Shown here one piece after another: positions 52,314 through 63,320 of a stretch of 64,000 nucleotides of DNA (within the stretch, counting starts at the first letter, position 1; every line of letters starts with the position of its first letter). The position numbers and the translations under genes were made by a program. The notes below the pieces were generated by a model. The model had not been told where the DNA came from. It did not search any database and saw only the letters and a list, made by a program, of their open reading frames with translations. Source of the DNA: Saccharomonospora piscinae. Lineage in GTDB: Bacteria > Actinomycetota > Actinomycetes > Mycobacteriales > Pseudonocardiaceae. The stretch lies in the NCBI RefSeq assembly GCF_005862235.1, contig NZ_VCEK01000002.1, positions 830,534-894,533 on the forward strand, written 5' to 3'.

Positions 52314-52751
52314 GTGAACGCTGTGAACGCGGTGAGTACGCCGATGGCCGCGGTGGAGGTTCTCGCGCAGGATGGCGCGGACTCCGGCCTCGGTGTCTTC
52401 CTCCCGCTGGTGTTGCTGTTCGGGCTCGCGCTCGCGTTCGCGCTCTTCTCGGTGCTGCTGGGTCCGCTACTCGGCCCCAGCCGCTACAACAAGGCCAAGC
52501 TCTCCGCCTACGAGTGCGGCATCGAACCGTCGCCCCAGCCGCTGGTCGGCGGTGGCCGCATGCCCATCGCCTACTACGTCACGGCGATGCTGTTCATCCT
52601 CTTCGACATCGAGATGGTGTTCCTCTTCCCCTACGCCGTGTCGGCGGACTTCCTGGGGTTGTGGGGAGTCGCGGCCATCACGCTGTTCATCGCGACGTTC
52701 TTCATCGCCGACATCTACGTGTGGCGGCGCGGCGGGCTGGATTGGAACTGA
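52314..52751 (+). CDS. nuoA: NADH-quinone oxidoreductase subunit A
   Basis: A 145-residue membrane subunit of complex I with three helices. The conserved loop KLSAYECGIEPSPQP and the FDIEMVFLFPYAV acidic helix are present. The first 25 residues are a non-conserved extension; several GTG codons there could be the true start. GTG 52314 has AAAGGATG upstream. First gene of the nuo operon, under two Rex operators. Confidence 0.94.
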   Translation: MNAVNAVSTPMAAVEVLAQDGADSGLGVFLPLVLLFGLALAFALFSVLLGPLLGPSRYNKAKLSAYECGIEPSPQPLVGGGRMPIAYYVTAMLFILFDIEMVFLFPYAVSADFLGLWGVAAITLFIATFFIADIYVWRRGGLDWN

Positions 52752-52757
52752 CGAACC

Positions 52758-53306
52758 ATGGGTCTCGAAGAGAAACTCCCGAACGGAATCCTGCTGACGA
52801 CGCTGGAGGGCGTGGTCAACTGGGCTCGTAAGAACTCGCTGTGGCCCGCGACGTTCGGCCTCGCCTGCTGCGCGATCGAGATGATGACCACCGGCGGCTC
52901 CCGCTACGACATCTCGCGGTTCGGCATGGAGCGCTTCAGCGCCACGCCACGGCAGGCCGACCTCATGATCGTCGCGGGAAGGGTCACGCAGAAGATGGCG
53001 CCCGTCCTGCGCCAGATCTACGACCAGATGGCCGAGCCGCGCTGGGTCATCGCGATGGGCGTGTGCGCGTCCTCGGGCGGCATGTTCAACAACTACGCGG
53101 TCGTGCAGGGCGTCGACCACATCGTTCCCGTGGACATGTACCTGCCGGGCTGCCCGCCGAGGCCGGAGATGCTGCTCGACGCGATCCTCAAGCTGCACGC
53201 GAAGATCCAGGACGAGCCCATGGGGCCGCGCCGTGCCGCACTGCGCGCGGAGAGCGGCCAGCAGACGGAGATCGTCCCGTCGTCGATCAAGTTCGCGAAG
53301 AAGTGA
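52758..53306 (+). CDS. nuoB: NADH-quinone oxidoreductase subunit B
   Basis: A 182-residue peripheral subunit carrying the terminal 4Fe-4S cluster N2 next to the quinone site. Ligands are the adjacent cysteines in [16 protein letters not shown] and LPGCPPRPE. Length is typical. Six bases after nuoA; its stop overlaps the nuoC ATG (TGATG). Confidence 0.96.
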   Translation: MGLEEKLPNGILLTTLEGVVNWARKNSLWPATFGLACCAIEMMTTGGSRYDISRFGMERFSATPRQADLMIVAGRVTQKMAPVLRQIYDQMAEPRWVIAMGVCASSGGMFNNYAVVQGVDHIVPVDMYLPGCPPRPEMLLDAILKLHAKIQDEPMGPRRAALRAESGQQTEIVPSSIKFAKK

Positions 53307-54070
53307 TGGGCATGTCTGACGAGAAGCCACAGACCGGCGCCGAGATGTCGAGCGCCGAGCGCGAGAACGGGCTGCGCCCCGAGGGCTCGCGGCCCGCCGC
53401 GCCCGCCGAACCCGTGGTCGCGGGCCGCGAGCGCCGCGGCATGTTCGGCGTCTCCGGTACCGGGGACACCTCGGGATACGGTGGCCTGCGGCTGCCCGCC
53501 TACTCCCCGCCGCCCGCCGAGCGCCCCTACGGCGGCTGGTTCGACGACTTCGCCGACGAGTTCTTCGCGGCCCTGTCAGACAACGGGATTCCCGCCGAGT
53601 CGATCCAGCAGGTCACGGTCGACCGCGGCGAGATCACCTTCTACGTGCGGCGCGAGCACCTGGTGGAGGTCTGCCGCACCCTGCGCGACGACGCTGGCCT
53701 GCGGTTCGAGATGTGCGTCTCGGTGTCCGGTGTGGACTACGGCGAGGACGTCCCGCAGCGGCTGCACTCCGTGTACCACCTGCTGTCGATGACCTACCGC
53801 CGCCGCATCCGGCTCGAGGTCGCCGTCGACGTCGACGACCCGCACCTGCCGTCGGTCGTGGAGGTGTACCCGACCGCCGACTGGCACGAGCGCGAGGCCT
53901 ACGACATGTTCGGCATCGTCTACGACGGCCATCCCGCCCTCACCCGCATCCTCATGCCGGACGACTGGGACGGCCACCCGCAGCGCAAGGACTACCCGCT
54001 GGGCGGAATCCCGGTGGAGTACAAGGGCGCGGAGATCCCGCCGCCCGACACGCGGAGGTCCTACTCATGA
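53306..54070 (+). CDS. nuoC: NADH-quinone oxidoreductase subunit C
   Basis: A 254-residue subunit of the hydrophilic arm. The 30-kDa family signature is ERETYDMFGI-like ([16 protein letters not shown]), followed by [16 protein letters not shown]. About 90 N-terminal residues, polar and Pro/Gly-rich, precede the conserved domain. ATG 53306 overlaps the nuoB stop; ATG 53312 is an alternative. Separate from nuoD, unlike E. coli. Confidence 0.94.
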   Translation: MGMSDEKPQTGAEMSSAERENGLRPEGSRPAAPAEPVVAGRERRGMFGVSGTGDTSGYGGLRLPAYSPPPAERPYGGWFDDFADEFFAALSDNGIPAESIQQVTVDRGEITFYVRREHLVEVCRTLRDDAGLRFEMCVSVSGVDYGEDVPQRLHSVYHLLSMTYRRRIRLEVAVDVDDPHLPSVVEVYPTADWHEREAYDMFGIVYDGHPALTRILMPDDWDGHPQRKDYPLGGIPVEYKGAEIPPPDTRRSYS

Positions 54071-55440
54071 CCACGAGCGACCGCATCGCCGACGCGAGCA
54101 CCGGCACCGACACCACGGCCGAGGGCGCCGAGAGCGCCCGCTACGCCGACCACCGCGAGACCACCGAGGGCCGGGTCTACACGGTCAGCGGCGGCGACTG
54201 GGACGACGTGCTCTCCGACGCCACCCAGTCCGAGCGCATGGTCATCAACATGGGCCCGCAGCACCCGTCCACGCACGGCGTGCTGCGGCTCGTGCTGGAG
54301 ATGGAGGGCGAGACCGTCACCCAGCTCCGCTCGGTCATCGGGTACCTGCACACCGGGATCGAAAAGAACTGCGAGTACCGGACGTGGACCCAGGGCGTCA
54401 CGTTCGTGACGCGCATGGACTACCTCTCGCCGCTGTTCAACGAGATGGGCTACTGCATGGCGGTGGAGAAGCTCCTCGGGATCGAGGTGCCCCGCCGCGC
54501 GCAGCTGCTGCGCGTCATGCTCATGGAGATCAACCGCATCGCCTCCCACCTGGTCTACATCGCCACCGGCGGCATGGAGCTCGGCGCCACCACCGCGATG
54601 ACGATCGGCTTCCGGGAGCGTGAGGAGGTCCTCCACCTGCTCGAACACCTCACGGGCCTGCGCATGAACCACGCGTTCATCCGGCCCGGCGGGCTCGCGC
54701 AGGACATGCCGGAGGACTTCCACGCCAAGGTCACCGAGTTCTGCAAGGTGATGGACAAGCGGCTGCCGCTCTACGACAAGCTGTTCACCGGGCAGCCGAT
54801 CTGGCGCAACCGCCTCAAGGGCGTCGGGTTCCTGCCCGTGGACGCGTGCCTCGCGCTCGGGATCACCGGCCCCGTCCTGCGGTCCGCCGGGCTGGCGTGG
54901 GACCTGCGCAAGCAGGAGCCGTACTCCGGTTACGACGAGATCGACTTCGAGGTGCCGACCGCCACCGACGCCGACTGCTGGGCCCGCTACCTCCTGCGCG
55001 TCGAGGAGATGCACCAGTCGCTGCGGATCGTGCGGCAGGTGCTGACGATGCTGGAACCCGGTCCCGTCATGGTCGAGGACAAGAAGGTCGCCTGGCCCGC
55101 GCAGCTCTCGATCTCCAGCGACGGGATGGGCAACTCGCTCGACCACGTCCGCAAGATCATGGGTCAGTCGATGGAGTCGCTGATCCACCACTTCAAGCTC
55201 GTGACCGAGGGCTTCTCCGTTCCGCCCGGCCAGGCGTACTCGCCGGTCGAGTCACCGCGTGGCGAGCTGGGTTTCCACCTCGTGTCCGACGGAGGCACGA
55301 GGCCGCTGCGGGTCCACGCCAGGGAACCGAGTTTCGTGAACCTGCAATCGATGCCCGCGATGTCCGAGGGCGGTCTCGTCGCCGACGTCATCGCGGCCGT
55401 CGCCTCGATCGACCCTGTGATGGGGGGAGTGGACCGATGA
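54067..55440 (+). CDS. nuoD: NADH-quinone oxidoreductase subunit D
   Basis: A 457-residue 49-kDa subunit lining the quinone pocket. [25 protein letters not shown] is the signature, with the quinone-binding His in [24 protein letters not shown] and the C-terminal [30 protein letters not shown] follow. About 45 variable residues lead. ATGA overlaps at both ends. Confidence 0.96.
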   Translation: MTTSDRIADASTGTDTTAEGAESARYADHRETTEGRVYTVSGGDWDDVLSDATQSERMVINMGPQHPSTHGVLRLVLEMEGETVTQLRSVIGYLHTGIEKNCEYRTWTQGVTFVTRMDYLSPLFNEMGYCMAVEKLLGIEVPRRAQLLRVMLMEINRIASHLVYIATGGMELGATTAMTIGFREREEVLHLLEHLTGLRMNHAFIRPGGLAQDMPEDFHAKVTEFCKVMDKRLPLYDKLFTGQPIWRNRLKGVGFLPVDACLALGITGPVLRSAGLAWDLRKQEPYSGYDEIDFEVPTATDADCWARYLLRVEEMHQSLRIVRQVLTMLEPGPVMVEDKKVAWPAQLSISSDGMGNSLDHVRKIMGQSMESLIHHFKLVTEGFSVPPGQAYSPVESPRGELGFHLVSDGGTRPLRVHAREPSFVNLQSMPAMSEGGLVADVIAAVASIDPVMGGVDR

Positions 55441-56309
55441 CCACGCCGTCGCAGCACCCGTCGGACACGCCGGAACACGGGGCGCGGCCCGCGGAGCGGA
55501 CCTACGCCGCCGCGTCGCCGGACGTCGACGTGAAGGCCATCGCGCCGGAGTCCGACGACGAGATGCTGGTGGAGTCGCGGACCGCCGACGTGTTCGACGC
55601 CGACATCGAGGCGAAGGCCGCCGAGCTGGCGGCGCGCTACCCGCAAGCGCGCTCGGCGCTGCTGCCGATGCTGCACCTGGTGCAGTCGGTGCAGGGTTTC
55701 GTCAGCCAGGAGGGCATCGCGTTCTGCGCCCGGCAGCTCGACCTCTCCGAGGCCGAGGTCAGCGCGGTCGCGACCTTCTACACGATGTACAAGCGCAGGC
55801 CGTGCGGGCAGCACCTGGTGAGTGTGTGTACCAACACGCTGTGCGCCGTGCTGGGCGGCGACGCGATCTATGCGCGACTGTCCGAGCACCTGGGTTCCGA
55901 CGGCGAGAAGCTCGGGCACGAGCAGACTGCCGGCGAACCGGGCGATCCCGGCTCGATCACGCTGGAACACGCCGAGTGCCTCGCCGCCTGCGACCTCGGG
56001 CCCGTGTTGCAGGTGAACTACGAGTACTTCGACAACCAGACGCCGGAGCAGGCGGTGGAACTCGTGGACGCGCTGCGGCGCGGTGAGAAGCCGCAGCCCA
56101 CCAGGGGCGCGCCGCTGACCGACTTCAAGTCGGTGGAGCGTCAGCTCGCGGGCTTCTTCCCGGAGGCGGACGACGTGTTCCGGTCCGATGTGGACTCCCC
56201 GTCCCAGGCGGTGGAGACGCTGCGCGGCGCTCAGGTGGCCGCGGACCGAGGGTGGACGGCGCCGGTGATGCCGGAGAACGCACCACTGCCGGATCTGGAG
56301 GCGAAATGA
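55437..56309 (+). CDS. nuoE: NADH-quinone oxidoreductase subunit E
   Basis: A 290-residue 24-kDa-type subunit with 2Fe-2S cluster N1a; ligands Cys131, Cys136 (SVCTNTLC) and Cys181, Cys185 (ECLAACD). [16 protein letters not shown] precedes. Tails of about 50 residues at the N-terminus and 80 at the C-terminus (ending LPDLEAK) extend beyond the usual domain. ATGA overlap with nuoD and nuoF. Confidence 0.95.
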   Translation: MTTPSQHPSDTPEHGARPAERTYAAASPDVDVKAIAPESDDEMLVESRTADVFDADIEAKAAELAARYPQARSALLPMLHLVQSVQGFVSQEGIAFCARQLDLSEAEVSAVATFYTMYKRRPCGQHLVSVCTNTLCAVLGGDAIYARLSEHLGSDGEKLGHEQTAGEPGDPGSITLEHAECLAACDLGPVLQVNYEYFDNQTPEQAVELVDALRRGEKPQPTRGAPLTDFKSVERQLAGFFPEADDVFRSDVDSPSQAVETLRGAQVAADRGWTAPVMPENAPLPDLEAK

Positions 56310-57595
56310 CGGCCGATTCCCTGACCCCGGTGCTGACGAAGCGGTGGCTCTCGCCGCAGTCGTGGCGGCTGGCGACCTACGAGAAGCTGGAGGGCTACAC
56401 GGCGGTGCGCAAGGCGCTCGCCGGAACCCCCGAGCAGCTCGTGCAGCTCGTCAAGGCGGCGGGACTGCGCGGTCGCGGCGGTGCGGGCTTCCCGGCGGGC
56501 GTGAAGTGGTCCTTCATGCCACCCAACGAGGACAAGCCCCACTACCTCGTGATCAACGCCGACGAGGGCGAGCCGGGCACCTGCAAGGACATCCCGCTGA
56601 TGATGGCGGACCCGCACTCGCTGATCGAGGGCTGCATCATCGCCTCCTACGCGATGCGGGCGCACCGGTGCTTCATCTACGTGCGGGGTGAGGCGCTGCA
56701 CCCGATCCGCAGGCTGACCGCTGCCGTGCGGGAGGCCTACGACGCGGGCTATCTCGGTCGGGACGTGCTGGGCTCGGGGTTCGACATCGACATCACCGTC
56801 CACGCGGGAGCGGGTGCCTACATCTGCGGCGAGGAGACCGCGCTGCTCGACTCGCTGGAGGGGCGCCGCGGTCAGCCCAGGCTCAAGCCGCCGTTCCCCG
56901 CCGCCGCCGGGCTGTACGCCGCGCCCACCACGGTGAACAACGTCGAGACCATCGCCAGCGTGCCCTACATCGTCAACGGCGGTGCCGACTGGTTCCGCGA
57001 GATGGGCACGGAGAAGTCGCCGGGCCCGAAGATCTTCTCGATCTCCGGGCACGTCGAGCGTCCCGGCCAGTACGAGGCGCCGCTCGGCACCACGCTGCGC
57101 GAGTTGCTGGAGCTGGCCGGCGGCATGAAGGGCGGTGTGCCGCTGAAGTTCTGGACACCGGGCGGGTCGTCGACACCGCTGTTCACCGCCGAGCACCTGG
57201 ACGTGCCGCTGGACTTCGAGGGCGCGGCCGAGGCGGGTTCCATGCTCGGCACCACGGCCGTGCAGGTGTTCAACGAGACCGTGTCGGTGCCGTGGGCCGT
57301 GATGAAGTGGACGCAGTTCTACGAGCACGAGTCGTGCGGCAAGTGCACGCCGTGCCGGGAGGGCACCTTCTGGCTGGCGCAGATCCTGGAGCGGATGGTC
57401 GACGGGCACGGCACCGAGGCCGACATCGACACGCTGCTCGACGTCTGCGACAACATCCTCGGCCGGTCGTTCTGCGCGCTCGGCGACGGTGCCACGAGCC
57501 CCATCACCAGCGCCATCAAGTACTTCCGCGACGAGTTCGTGGACCTGTGTGAGAAGAACCGGGCGAGCTCGCCCGAACTGGTGGGAGCATCATGA
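56306..57595 (+). CDS. nuoF: NADH-quinone oxidoreductase subunit F
   Basis: A 429-residue NADH-binding subunit. [18 protein letters not shown] binds [16 protein letters not shown] and [19 protein letters not shown] bind FMN. The N3 4Fe-4S ligands are Cys344, 347, 350 ([12 protein letters not shown]) and Cys390 (RSFCALG). ATGA overlap with nuoE. Confidence 0.97.
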   Translation: MTADSLTPVLTKRWLSPQSWRLATYEKLEGYTAVRKALAGTPEQLVQLVKAAGLRGRGGAGFPAGVKWSFMPPNEDKPHYLVINADEGEPGTCKDIPLMMADPHSLIEGCIIASYAMRAHRCFIYVRGEALHPIRRLTAAVREAYDAGYLGRDVLGSGFDIDITVHAGAGAYICGEETALLDSLEGRRGQPRLKPPFPAAAGLYAAPTTVNNVETIASVPYIVNGGADWFREMGTEKSPGPKIFSISGHVERPGQYEAPLGTTLRELLELAGGMKGGVPLKFWTPGGSSTPLFTAEHLDVPLDFEGAAEAGSMLGTTAVQVFNETVSVPWAVMKWTQFYEHESCGKCTPCREGTFWLAQILERMVDGHGTEADIDTLLDVCDNILGRSFCALGDGATSPITSAIKYFRDEFVDLCEKNRASSPELVGAS

Positions 57596-60084
57596 CCATC
57601 GCACCCGAGGCGGCCTCGAAGGACGAGACCCCGGTTCCGGAGGGCCACGTCAAGCTCACCATCGACGGTGAAGAGGTCATCGCCCCCAAGGGCGAGCTGC
57701 TGATCCGGACGGCGGAGCGGCTCGGCACCGTGATCCCGCGCTTCTGCGACCATCCGCTGCTGGACCCGGCTGGCGCGTGCCGCCAGTGCCTGGTCGAGGT
57801 GGAGATGAACGGCCGTCCGATGCCGAAGCCGCAGGCGTCGTGCACGATGACGGTCGCCGACGGCATGGTCGTGAAGACGCAGCGCACGTCGCCGGTCGCC
57901 GACAAGGCACAGCAGGGCGTGATGGAGCTGCTGCTCATCAACCACCCGCTGGACTGCCCGATCTGCGACAAGGGCGGCGAGTGCCCGCTGCAGAACCAGG
58001 CGATGGCACACGGCAGGGCGGAGTCGCGGTTCCACGACCGGAAGCGGACGTTCCCGAAGCCGTTGCCGATCTCGACGCAGGTGCTGCTGGACCGCGAACG
58101 CTGCGTGCTGTGCCAGCGCTGCACCCGGTTCTCGGACCAGATCGCGGGCGACCCGTTCATCGAGTTGCTGGAGCGGGGCGCGCACCAGCAGATCGGCACC
58201 TCGGAGACCGCCGACGTGCTGGACCTCGCCTCGCGGACCACGGGCGGCACGCCGTTCCAGTCGTACTTCTCGGGCAACACCATCCAGATCTGTCCCGTGG
58301 GAGCGCTGACCAGCGCCCAGTACCGGTTCCGGTCGCGGCCCTTCGACCTCGTGTCCTCGCCGAGCGTGTGCGAGCACTGCTCGGTGGGGTGCTCGATGCG
58401 CACCGACTTCCGGCGCGGCAAGGTGATGCGCAGGCTCGCGGGCGACGATCCCGAGGTCAACGAGGAGTGGCTCTGCGACAAGGGCCGGTTCGCCTTCCGG
58501 TACCCGGGCTCGGCCGACCGTCTGCGCACCCCGCTCGTCCGCAACGCCGACACCGGCGAGCTGGAGCAGGCGTCGTGGACCGAGGCGCTGCGGGCCGCGG
58601 CCGACGGGCTCGCGAAGGCCCGCGACGGCCGGGGTGCCGGGGTTCTGCCGGGCGGCAGGCTCACGGTCGAGGACGCCTACGCCTACAGCAAGTTCGCCAG
58701 GGTGGCGCTTCGCACCCACGACGTCGACTTCCGCGCGCGGGCGCACTCGGCGGAGGAACTCGACTTCCTCGCCTCCCACGTGGTGGGCACGACGCCGGCC
58801 GACGGGGTCACGTTCCGCCAGTTGGAGGCCGCGCCGCTGGTGCTGTGTGTGGCCTTCGAGCCGGAGGAGGAAGCTCCGGTCGTCTACCTGCGGCTGCGCA
58901 AGGGCGCCCGGGACAGCGACACCAAGGTCGTCCACATCGGGCAGTGGAGCACGCCCGCGGTGCGCAGGACCTTCGGCGAACTGCTGGCGTGCGAGCCGGG
59001 TGCCGAGCCCTCGGCCGTGGACGGGCTCGCCGACGGCGCGCCGGACGTGGACGAGCTGCTGCGGGCCGAGGGGTCCGTGGTGCTCGTCGGCGAGCGCGCG
59101 GCCGAGATCCCCGGGCTTTTCTCCGCGCTGCACCGGCTCTCGGAGCGCACGGGCGCGCCGGTGGCCTGGGTGCCGCGCAGGGCCGGCGAGCGGGGTGCGC
59201 TCGAAGCTGGCGCGGTCCCGAACCTGCTGCCCGGCGGGGTGCCCGTGGCCGACGCCGAGTCGCGGGCCGCGCTGGAGCGGACGTGGGGGCTCGACGCCGG
59301 GACGCTGCCCCCGCGACCGGGCCGCGACACGGGCGCGATCCTCACGGCCGTGCGCAACGGCGACCTGGACGGCCTGCTCGTCGGCGGTGTGGAACTCGCC
59401 GATCTGCCCGATCCGGAGCTGGCGCGCGAGGCGCTGCGGCGTTGCGGTTTCGTGGTGAGTCTCGAACTGCTGCACAGCGAGGTCACCGAGTACGCCGACG
59501 TCGTGTTGCCGATCGCGCCGGTCGACGAGAAGTCGGGCACGTTCCTCAACTGGGAGGGCCGCCGCCGCGAGTTCTCGGTGACGCTCGACGGCACCGGGGC
59601 GCTGCCCGACTGCCGGGTGCTGGACACGCTGGGCGTCGAGATGGACGCCGACCTGTTCACCCAGACTCCGGCCGCCGCGGCCGGCGAGCTGGTGCGGGTC
59701 AGCGGCCAGCTCACTCCGGTGAAATCTCCCGGTCCCGACGTCCCCGCCGCCGCTGTGGTGAAACCCGGGCCGGGCGAGGCATTGCTCGCCACCTGGCGGC
59801 AGTTGCTCGACGTGGGCGCGTTGCAGGCCGACGAGCCGCATCTCGCCGGCACGGCGCGGCGCGTCGTGGCCCGGATCTCGCGGGCCACGGCCACCGCGCT
59901 CGGCACGCCGGGGACCGTGACCGTCTCGACCGGGCGCGGTGCGGTGACGCTGCCCGTGGAGATCACCGACCTTCCCGACGGCGTGGTGTGGCTGCCGGGC
60001 AACTCACCGGACTCGACGGTGCGCAACACGCTCGGCGTGGGGCACGGCGCCGTGGTCTCGATCGCTGCCGGAGGTGAACGGTGA
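57592..60084 (+). CDS. nuoG: NADH-quinone oxidoreductase subunit G
   Basis: An 830-residue subunit. N1b ligands are Cys52, 63, 66 and 84; a His/Cys cluster ([13 protein letters not shown]) and [10 protein letters not shown] follow. CEHCSVGC with a later WLCDKGRF gives the extra N7 cluster seen in some bacteria. The long C-terminal molybdopterin-like domain has lost cofactor-binding character, as normal. ATGA overlap with nuoF; nuoH overlaps its stop. Confidence 0.95.
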   Translation: MTIAPEAASKDETPVPEGHVKLTIDGEEVIAPKGELLIRTAERLGTVIPRFCDHPLLDPAGACRQCLVEVEMNGRPMPKPQASCTMTVADGMVVKTQRTSPVADKAQQGVMELLLINHPLDCPICDKGGECPLQNQAMAHGRAESRFHDRKRTFPKPLPISTQVLLDRERCVLCQRCTRFSDQIAGDPFIELLERGAHQQIGTSETADVLDLASRTTGGTPFQSYFSGNTIQICPVGALTSAQYRFRSRPFDLVSSPSVCEHCSVGCSMRTDFRRGKVMRRLAGDDPEVNEEWLCDKGRFAFRYPGSADRLRTPLVRNADTGELEQASWTEALRAAADGLAKARDGRGAGVLPGGRLTVEDAYAYSKFARVALRTHDVDFRARAHSAEELDFLASHVVGTTPADGVTFRQLEAAPLVLCVAFEPEEEAPVVYLRLRKGARDSDTKVVHIGQWSTPAVRRTFGELLACEPGAEPSAVDGLADGAPDVDELLRAEGSVVLVGERAAEIPGLFSALHRLSERTGAPVAWVPRRAGERGALEAGAVPNLLPGGVPVADAESRAALERTWGLDAGTLPPRPGRDTGAILTAVRNGDLDGLLVGGVELADLPDPELAREALRRCGFVVSLELLHSEVTEYADVVLPIAPVDEKSGTFLNWEGRRREFSVTLDGTGALPDCRVLDTLGVEMDADLFTQTPAAAAGELVRVSGQLTPVKSPGPDVPAAAVVKPGPGEALLATWRQLLDVGALQADEPHLAGTARRVVARISRATATALGTPGTVTVSTGRGAVTLPVEITDLPDGVVWLPGNSPDSTVRNTLGVGHGAVVSIAAGGER

Positions 60085-61448
60085 GCCCCGCGATGGTGCC
60101 CTTCCTCGCGCAGGCGCAGGAGCCGATGACGCGGGCGGAGCTGCTGGCGGACGACCCGCTGTGGCTGATCCTGCTCAAGGCCGTCGTCGTCCTGCTGATC
60201 GGGCCGCTGCTGACCGTGCTTCTCATCGTGGGGGAGCGCAAGATCATCGGCCGGATGCAGAACCGGCCCGGCCCGAACCGCGTTGGCCCCGGCGGCTGGT
60301 TCCAGTCGCTGGCCGACGCGATCAAACTGCCGTTCAAGGAACAGATCATCCCGGACACGGCCGACCGGAAGGTGTACTTCCTGGCGCCGATCATCGTGGT
60401 GGTGCCAGCCCTGATCGGGCTCGCCGCGATCCCGTTCGGTCCCGAGGTGTCCATCTTCGGGGAACGCACGGTGCTGCAGCTGATCGAGCTGCCGGTCAGC
60501 GTGCTGCTGATCCTCGCCGGCGCGTCCATCGGGGTGTACGGCATCGTGCTGGCGGGCTGGTCGTCCGGCTCGCCGTACCCGCTGCTCGGCGGCCTGCGGT
60601 CCGCGGCCCAGGTGATCTCCTACGAGATCGCGATGGGGCTCTCGATCATCGGGGTGGCGCTGTACGCGCAGTCGCTGTCCACCGGCGACATCGTCGAGGC
60701 ACAGGCGAGTGGGTGGTACTTCTACCTGCTGTTGCCCAGCTTCCTGATCTACGTGGTCTCGATGGTCGGGGAGACCAACCGCGCGCCGTTCGACCTCCCC
60801 GAGGCCGAGTCGGAGCTGGTCGGTGGCTTCCACACCGAGTACAGCTCGATGAAGTTCGCGATGTTCTTCCTCGCCGAGTACACCAACATGGTGATCGTCT
60901 CGGCGTTCGCGACCACGCTGTTCCTCGGCGGGTGGATGTTCCCGTTCGTCGGCCTCGACTCGCCGCTCAACCAGGGCTGGTGGCCCGTCCTCTGGTTCTT
61001 CGCCAAGATGGCGGTCGTCCTCTTCGGCTTCATCTGGCTGCGCGGGACGTTGCCTCGGTTCCGCTACGACCAGTTCATGAAGCTCGGCTGGAAGGTGCTC
61101 ATTCCCGTCGGGCTGATCTGGGTCGTGGTGATCTCGGCGATCCGGGCCATCCGCACCGACGGCAACGTCTCCACCACGCAGATCATCATTGTCGGTGCCG
61201 TCGTCATCGCGGTGCTCGTGCTGCTCACCCTCCTGCTGCCGGAGAAGGAGGTGCCGTACGAGGACTCGGTGCCGGTCACCGGCAGCGACTACCCGCTGCC
61301 GCCGCTCGACCTCGCCGTGCCGAAGACGACACCGCGACAGAAGGCCCTGCGCGCCAGGCAACGGTCCGAACAGCAGGCCGTGCGGTCCGAGCGGGCCGAA
61401 CCGGCGTCGGTCACCTCAGGTAAGGAGAACGCCGATGGGGATGTTTGA
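60081..61448 (+). CDS. nuoH: NADH-quinone oxidoreductase subunit H
   Basis: A 455-residue membrane subunit forming the quinone channel. [37 protein letters not shown] and [13 protein letters not shown] are conserved, as is the acidic [37 protein letters not shown] loop. Eight helices; a charged C-terminal tail of about 60 residues ([16 protein letters not shown]) is extra. The nuoI start lies inside its last codons. Confidence 0.96.
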   Translation: MSPAMVPFLAQAQEPMTRAELLADDPLWLILLKAVVVLLIGPLLTVLLIVGERKIIGRMQNRPGPNRVGPGGWFQSLADAIKLPFKEQIIPDTADRKVYFLAPIIVVVPALIGLAAIPFGPEVSIFGERTVLQLIELPVSVLLILAGASIGVYGIVLAGWSSGSPYPLLGGLRSAAQVISYEIAMGLSIIGVALYAQSLSTGDIVEAQASGWYFYLLLPSFLIYVVSMVGETNRAPFDLPEAESELVGGFHTEYSSMKFAMFFLAEYTNMVIVSAFATTLFLGGWMFPFVGLDSPLNQGWWPVLWFFAKMAVVLFGFIWLRGTLPRFRYDQFMKLGWKVLIPVGLIWVVVISAIRAIRTDGNVSTTQIIIVGAVVIAVLVLLTLLLPEKEVPYEDSVPVTGSDYPLPPLDLAVPKTTPRQKALRARQRSEQQAVRSERAEPASVTSGKENADGDV

Positions 61449-62001
61449 TCCCATCAAGGGATTCGGTGTCACCTTCTCGACGATGTTCAAGAAGGTGGCC
61501 ACCGAGGAGTACCCGGAGATCGGGGCCCCCGCCGCGCCGCGCTACCACGGCCGTCACCAGCTCAACCGTCATCCCGACGGGCTGGAGAAGTGCGTGGGTT
61601 GCGAGCTGTGCGCCTGGGCGTGCCCCGCCGACGCGATCTTCGTCGAGGGCGGCGACAACACCGAGGAGGCCCGGTACTCGCCCGGTGAGCGGTACGGCAA
61701 GGACTATCAGATCAACTACCTGCGGTGCATCGGCTGCGGGTTGTGCGTCGAGGCGTGCCCCACCCGGTCCCTCACGATGATCAACTTCTACGAGCTGGCC
61801 GACGACGACCGCCAGAAGCTGATCTACACGAAGGAGGACCTGCTCGCGCCGCTGCTCGAGGGCATGGAGCAACCGCCGCACCCGATGCGGCTCGGTGACG
61901 ACGAGCAGGACTACTACGTCAGGGGCCCGGAGCTGGCTCGCACGCGTGGTGTGCCCTCCGGCGAGGCGGTCGAGACGTCCGAAGAGAAGGCAATGGGATG
62001 A
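61435..62001 (+). CDS. nuoI: NADH-quinone oxidoreductase subunit I
   Basis: A 188-residue ferredoxin-like subunit with clusters N6a and N6b: Cys53, 56, 59, 63 ([12 protein letters not shown]) and Cys98, 101, 104, 108 ([12 protein letters not shown]). AAGGAG lies 7 bases before ATG 61435; ATG 61441 is an alternative. It overlaps nuoH by 14 bases and nuoJ by four. Confidence 0.96.
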   Translation: MGMFDPIKGFGVTFSTMFKKVATEEYPEIGAPAAPRYHGRHQLNRHPDGLEKCVGCELCAWACPADAIFVEGGDNTEEARYSPGERYGKDYQINYLRCIGCGLCVEACPTRSLTMINFYELADDDRQKLIYTKEDLLAPLLEGMEQPPHPMRLGDDEQDYYVRGPELARTRGVPSGEAVETSEEKAMG

Positions 62002-63002
62002 CTGGGATGACTGTGCCGACTGTGCCGACTGGGCCGTTCGAGATCACGGGGTCCGCCGCGTTCGCGACGGTGCAGCCGGTGCTCGCACAGGCCGAGGCCG
62101 CGGCCACCGTGTCCACCGGTGAGGCGATCGCGTTCTGGGTTCTCGGCCCGATCGCCCTCGCCGGCGCGCTCGGCATGGTGTTCGCCCGCAACGCGGTCCA
62201 CTCGGCACTGTGGCTCGTGCTGACGATGCTCTCGCTCGGGTTGCTGTACCTCACGCAGCAGGCGCAGTTCCTCGGCTTCACGCAGATCATCGTCTACACC
62301 GGCGCGATCATGATGCTGTTCCTGTTCGTGCTCATGCTGGTGGGTCGTGAGTCGTCCGACTCCGTGGTGGAAGTGCTGCGCGGGCAACGCCTGCTCGCGG
62401 GCCTCGTCGGTGTGGGGGTGGCCGTGCTGCTCGCCGCCGCGCTGACCCGCTCCGTCGCGGAGGTCACCCCGGCGCAGCCGCTCGACCCGTGGAGCGCCGA
62501 GGGCGGCGGTGCGGGCGGCCTCGGCCGTGTCATCTTCAGCGACTACCTGTTCCCGTTCGAGCTGACCGCCGCGTTGCTGATCACGGCGGCGATGGCCGGC
62601 ATGCTGCTGTCGTTCACCTCCCGCAACATCCAGGGCGGCAAGCGCACGCAGAAGGAACTCGTGCTCGCCAGGTTCCGGGGTGAGTACGAGCGGCCGTCCC
62701 CGAAGCCGGGGCCCGGCGTGTTCGCCACGTCGAACTCGGTGGCCACACCGGCACTGCTGCCCGACGGGTCCGTGGCGCCGGAGTCGCTGTCCGAGCTGAT
62801 CGAGACCACGCCCACGGCGAAGTTGCAGGCGCACCGCGAGCGGATGAGCGGTGCGGAGCCGGGCCCGGACGCGCGGGCGCTCGTCGGCGGCGCTCCCGAA
62901 GCGGCCGGTTCCGACGGCGCTGACGGCGCTGCCGGCGCCGACCTGGACGATCCCGACGGCAAGGGCCGCGGCGGTTCCGACAAGGGGGAGGACGAGTCGT
63001 GA
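61998..63002 (+). CDS. nuoJ: NADH-quinone oxidoreductase subunit J
   Basis: A 334-residue membrane subunit, much longer than the roughly 180 residues of E. coli NuoJ. About five helices occupy residues 40-220, with conserved [21 protein letters not shown] and [20 protein letters not shown]. The last 110 residues are polar, rich in Pro, Ala and Asp, and probably cytoplasmic. ATGA overlap with nuoI; nuoK overlaps the stop. Confidence 0.93.
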   Translation: MTGMTVPTVPTGPFEITGSAAFATVQPVLAQAEAAATVSTGEAIAFWVLGPIALAGALGMVFARNAVHSALWLVLTMLSLGLLYLTQQAQFLGFTQIIVYTGAIMMLFLFVLMLVGRESSDSVVEVLRGQRLLAGLVGVGVAVLLAAALTRSVAEVTPAQPLDPWSAEGGGAGGLGRVIFSDYLFPFELTAALLITAAMAGMLLSFTSRNIQGGKRTQKELVLARFRGEYERPSPKPGPGVFATSNSVATPALLPDGSVAPESLSELIETTPTAKLQAHRERMSGAEPGPDARALVGGAPEAAGSDGADGAAGADLDDPDGKGRGGSDKGEDES

Positions 63003-63298
63003 CCCCGACGTACTACCTGCTGTTGTCGGCGTTGCTGTTCACGATCGGCGCCGTCGGCGTCCTCGTGCGCCGCAACGCCATCGTGGTCTTCATGTGCATC
63101 GAGCTGATGCTCAACGCCGTGAACCTGTCACTGGTCACGTTCGCGCGGATCAACGGCTCCATCGACGGTCAGGTGATGGCGTTCTTCGTCATGGTCGTGG
63201 CCGCGGCGGAGGTCGTCGTCGGGTTGGCGATCATCATGTCGATCTTCCGGACCCGCCGGTCGGCCTCGGTCGACGACACCAACCTGCTGAAGTACTAG
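62999..63298 (+). CDS. nuoK: NADH-quinone oxidoreductase subunit K
   Basis: A 99-residue three-helix subunit of the antiporter-like arm. The proton-path glutamates lie in [17 protein letters not shown] and [21 protein letters not shown] start overlaps the nuoJ stop. Confidence 0.96.
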   Translation: MTPTYYLLLSALLFTIGAVGVLVRRNAIVVFMCIELMLNAVNLSLVTFARINGSIDGQVMAFFVMVVAAAEVVVGLAIIMSIFRTRRSASVDDTNLLKY

Positions 63299-63320
63299 CT
63301 ACCAACCACAGGGAACTACC

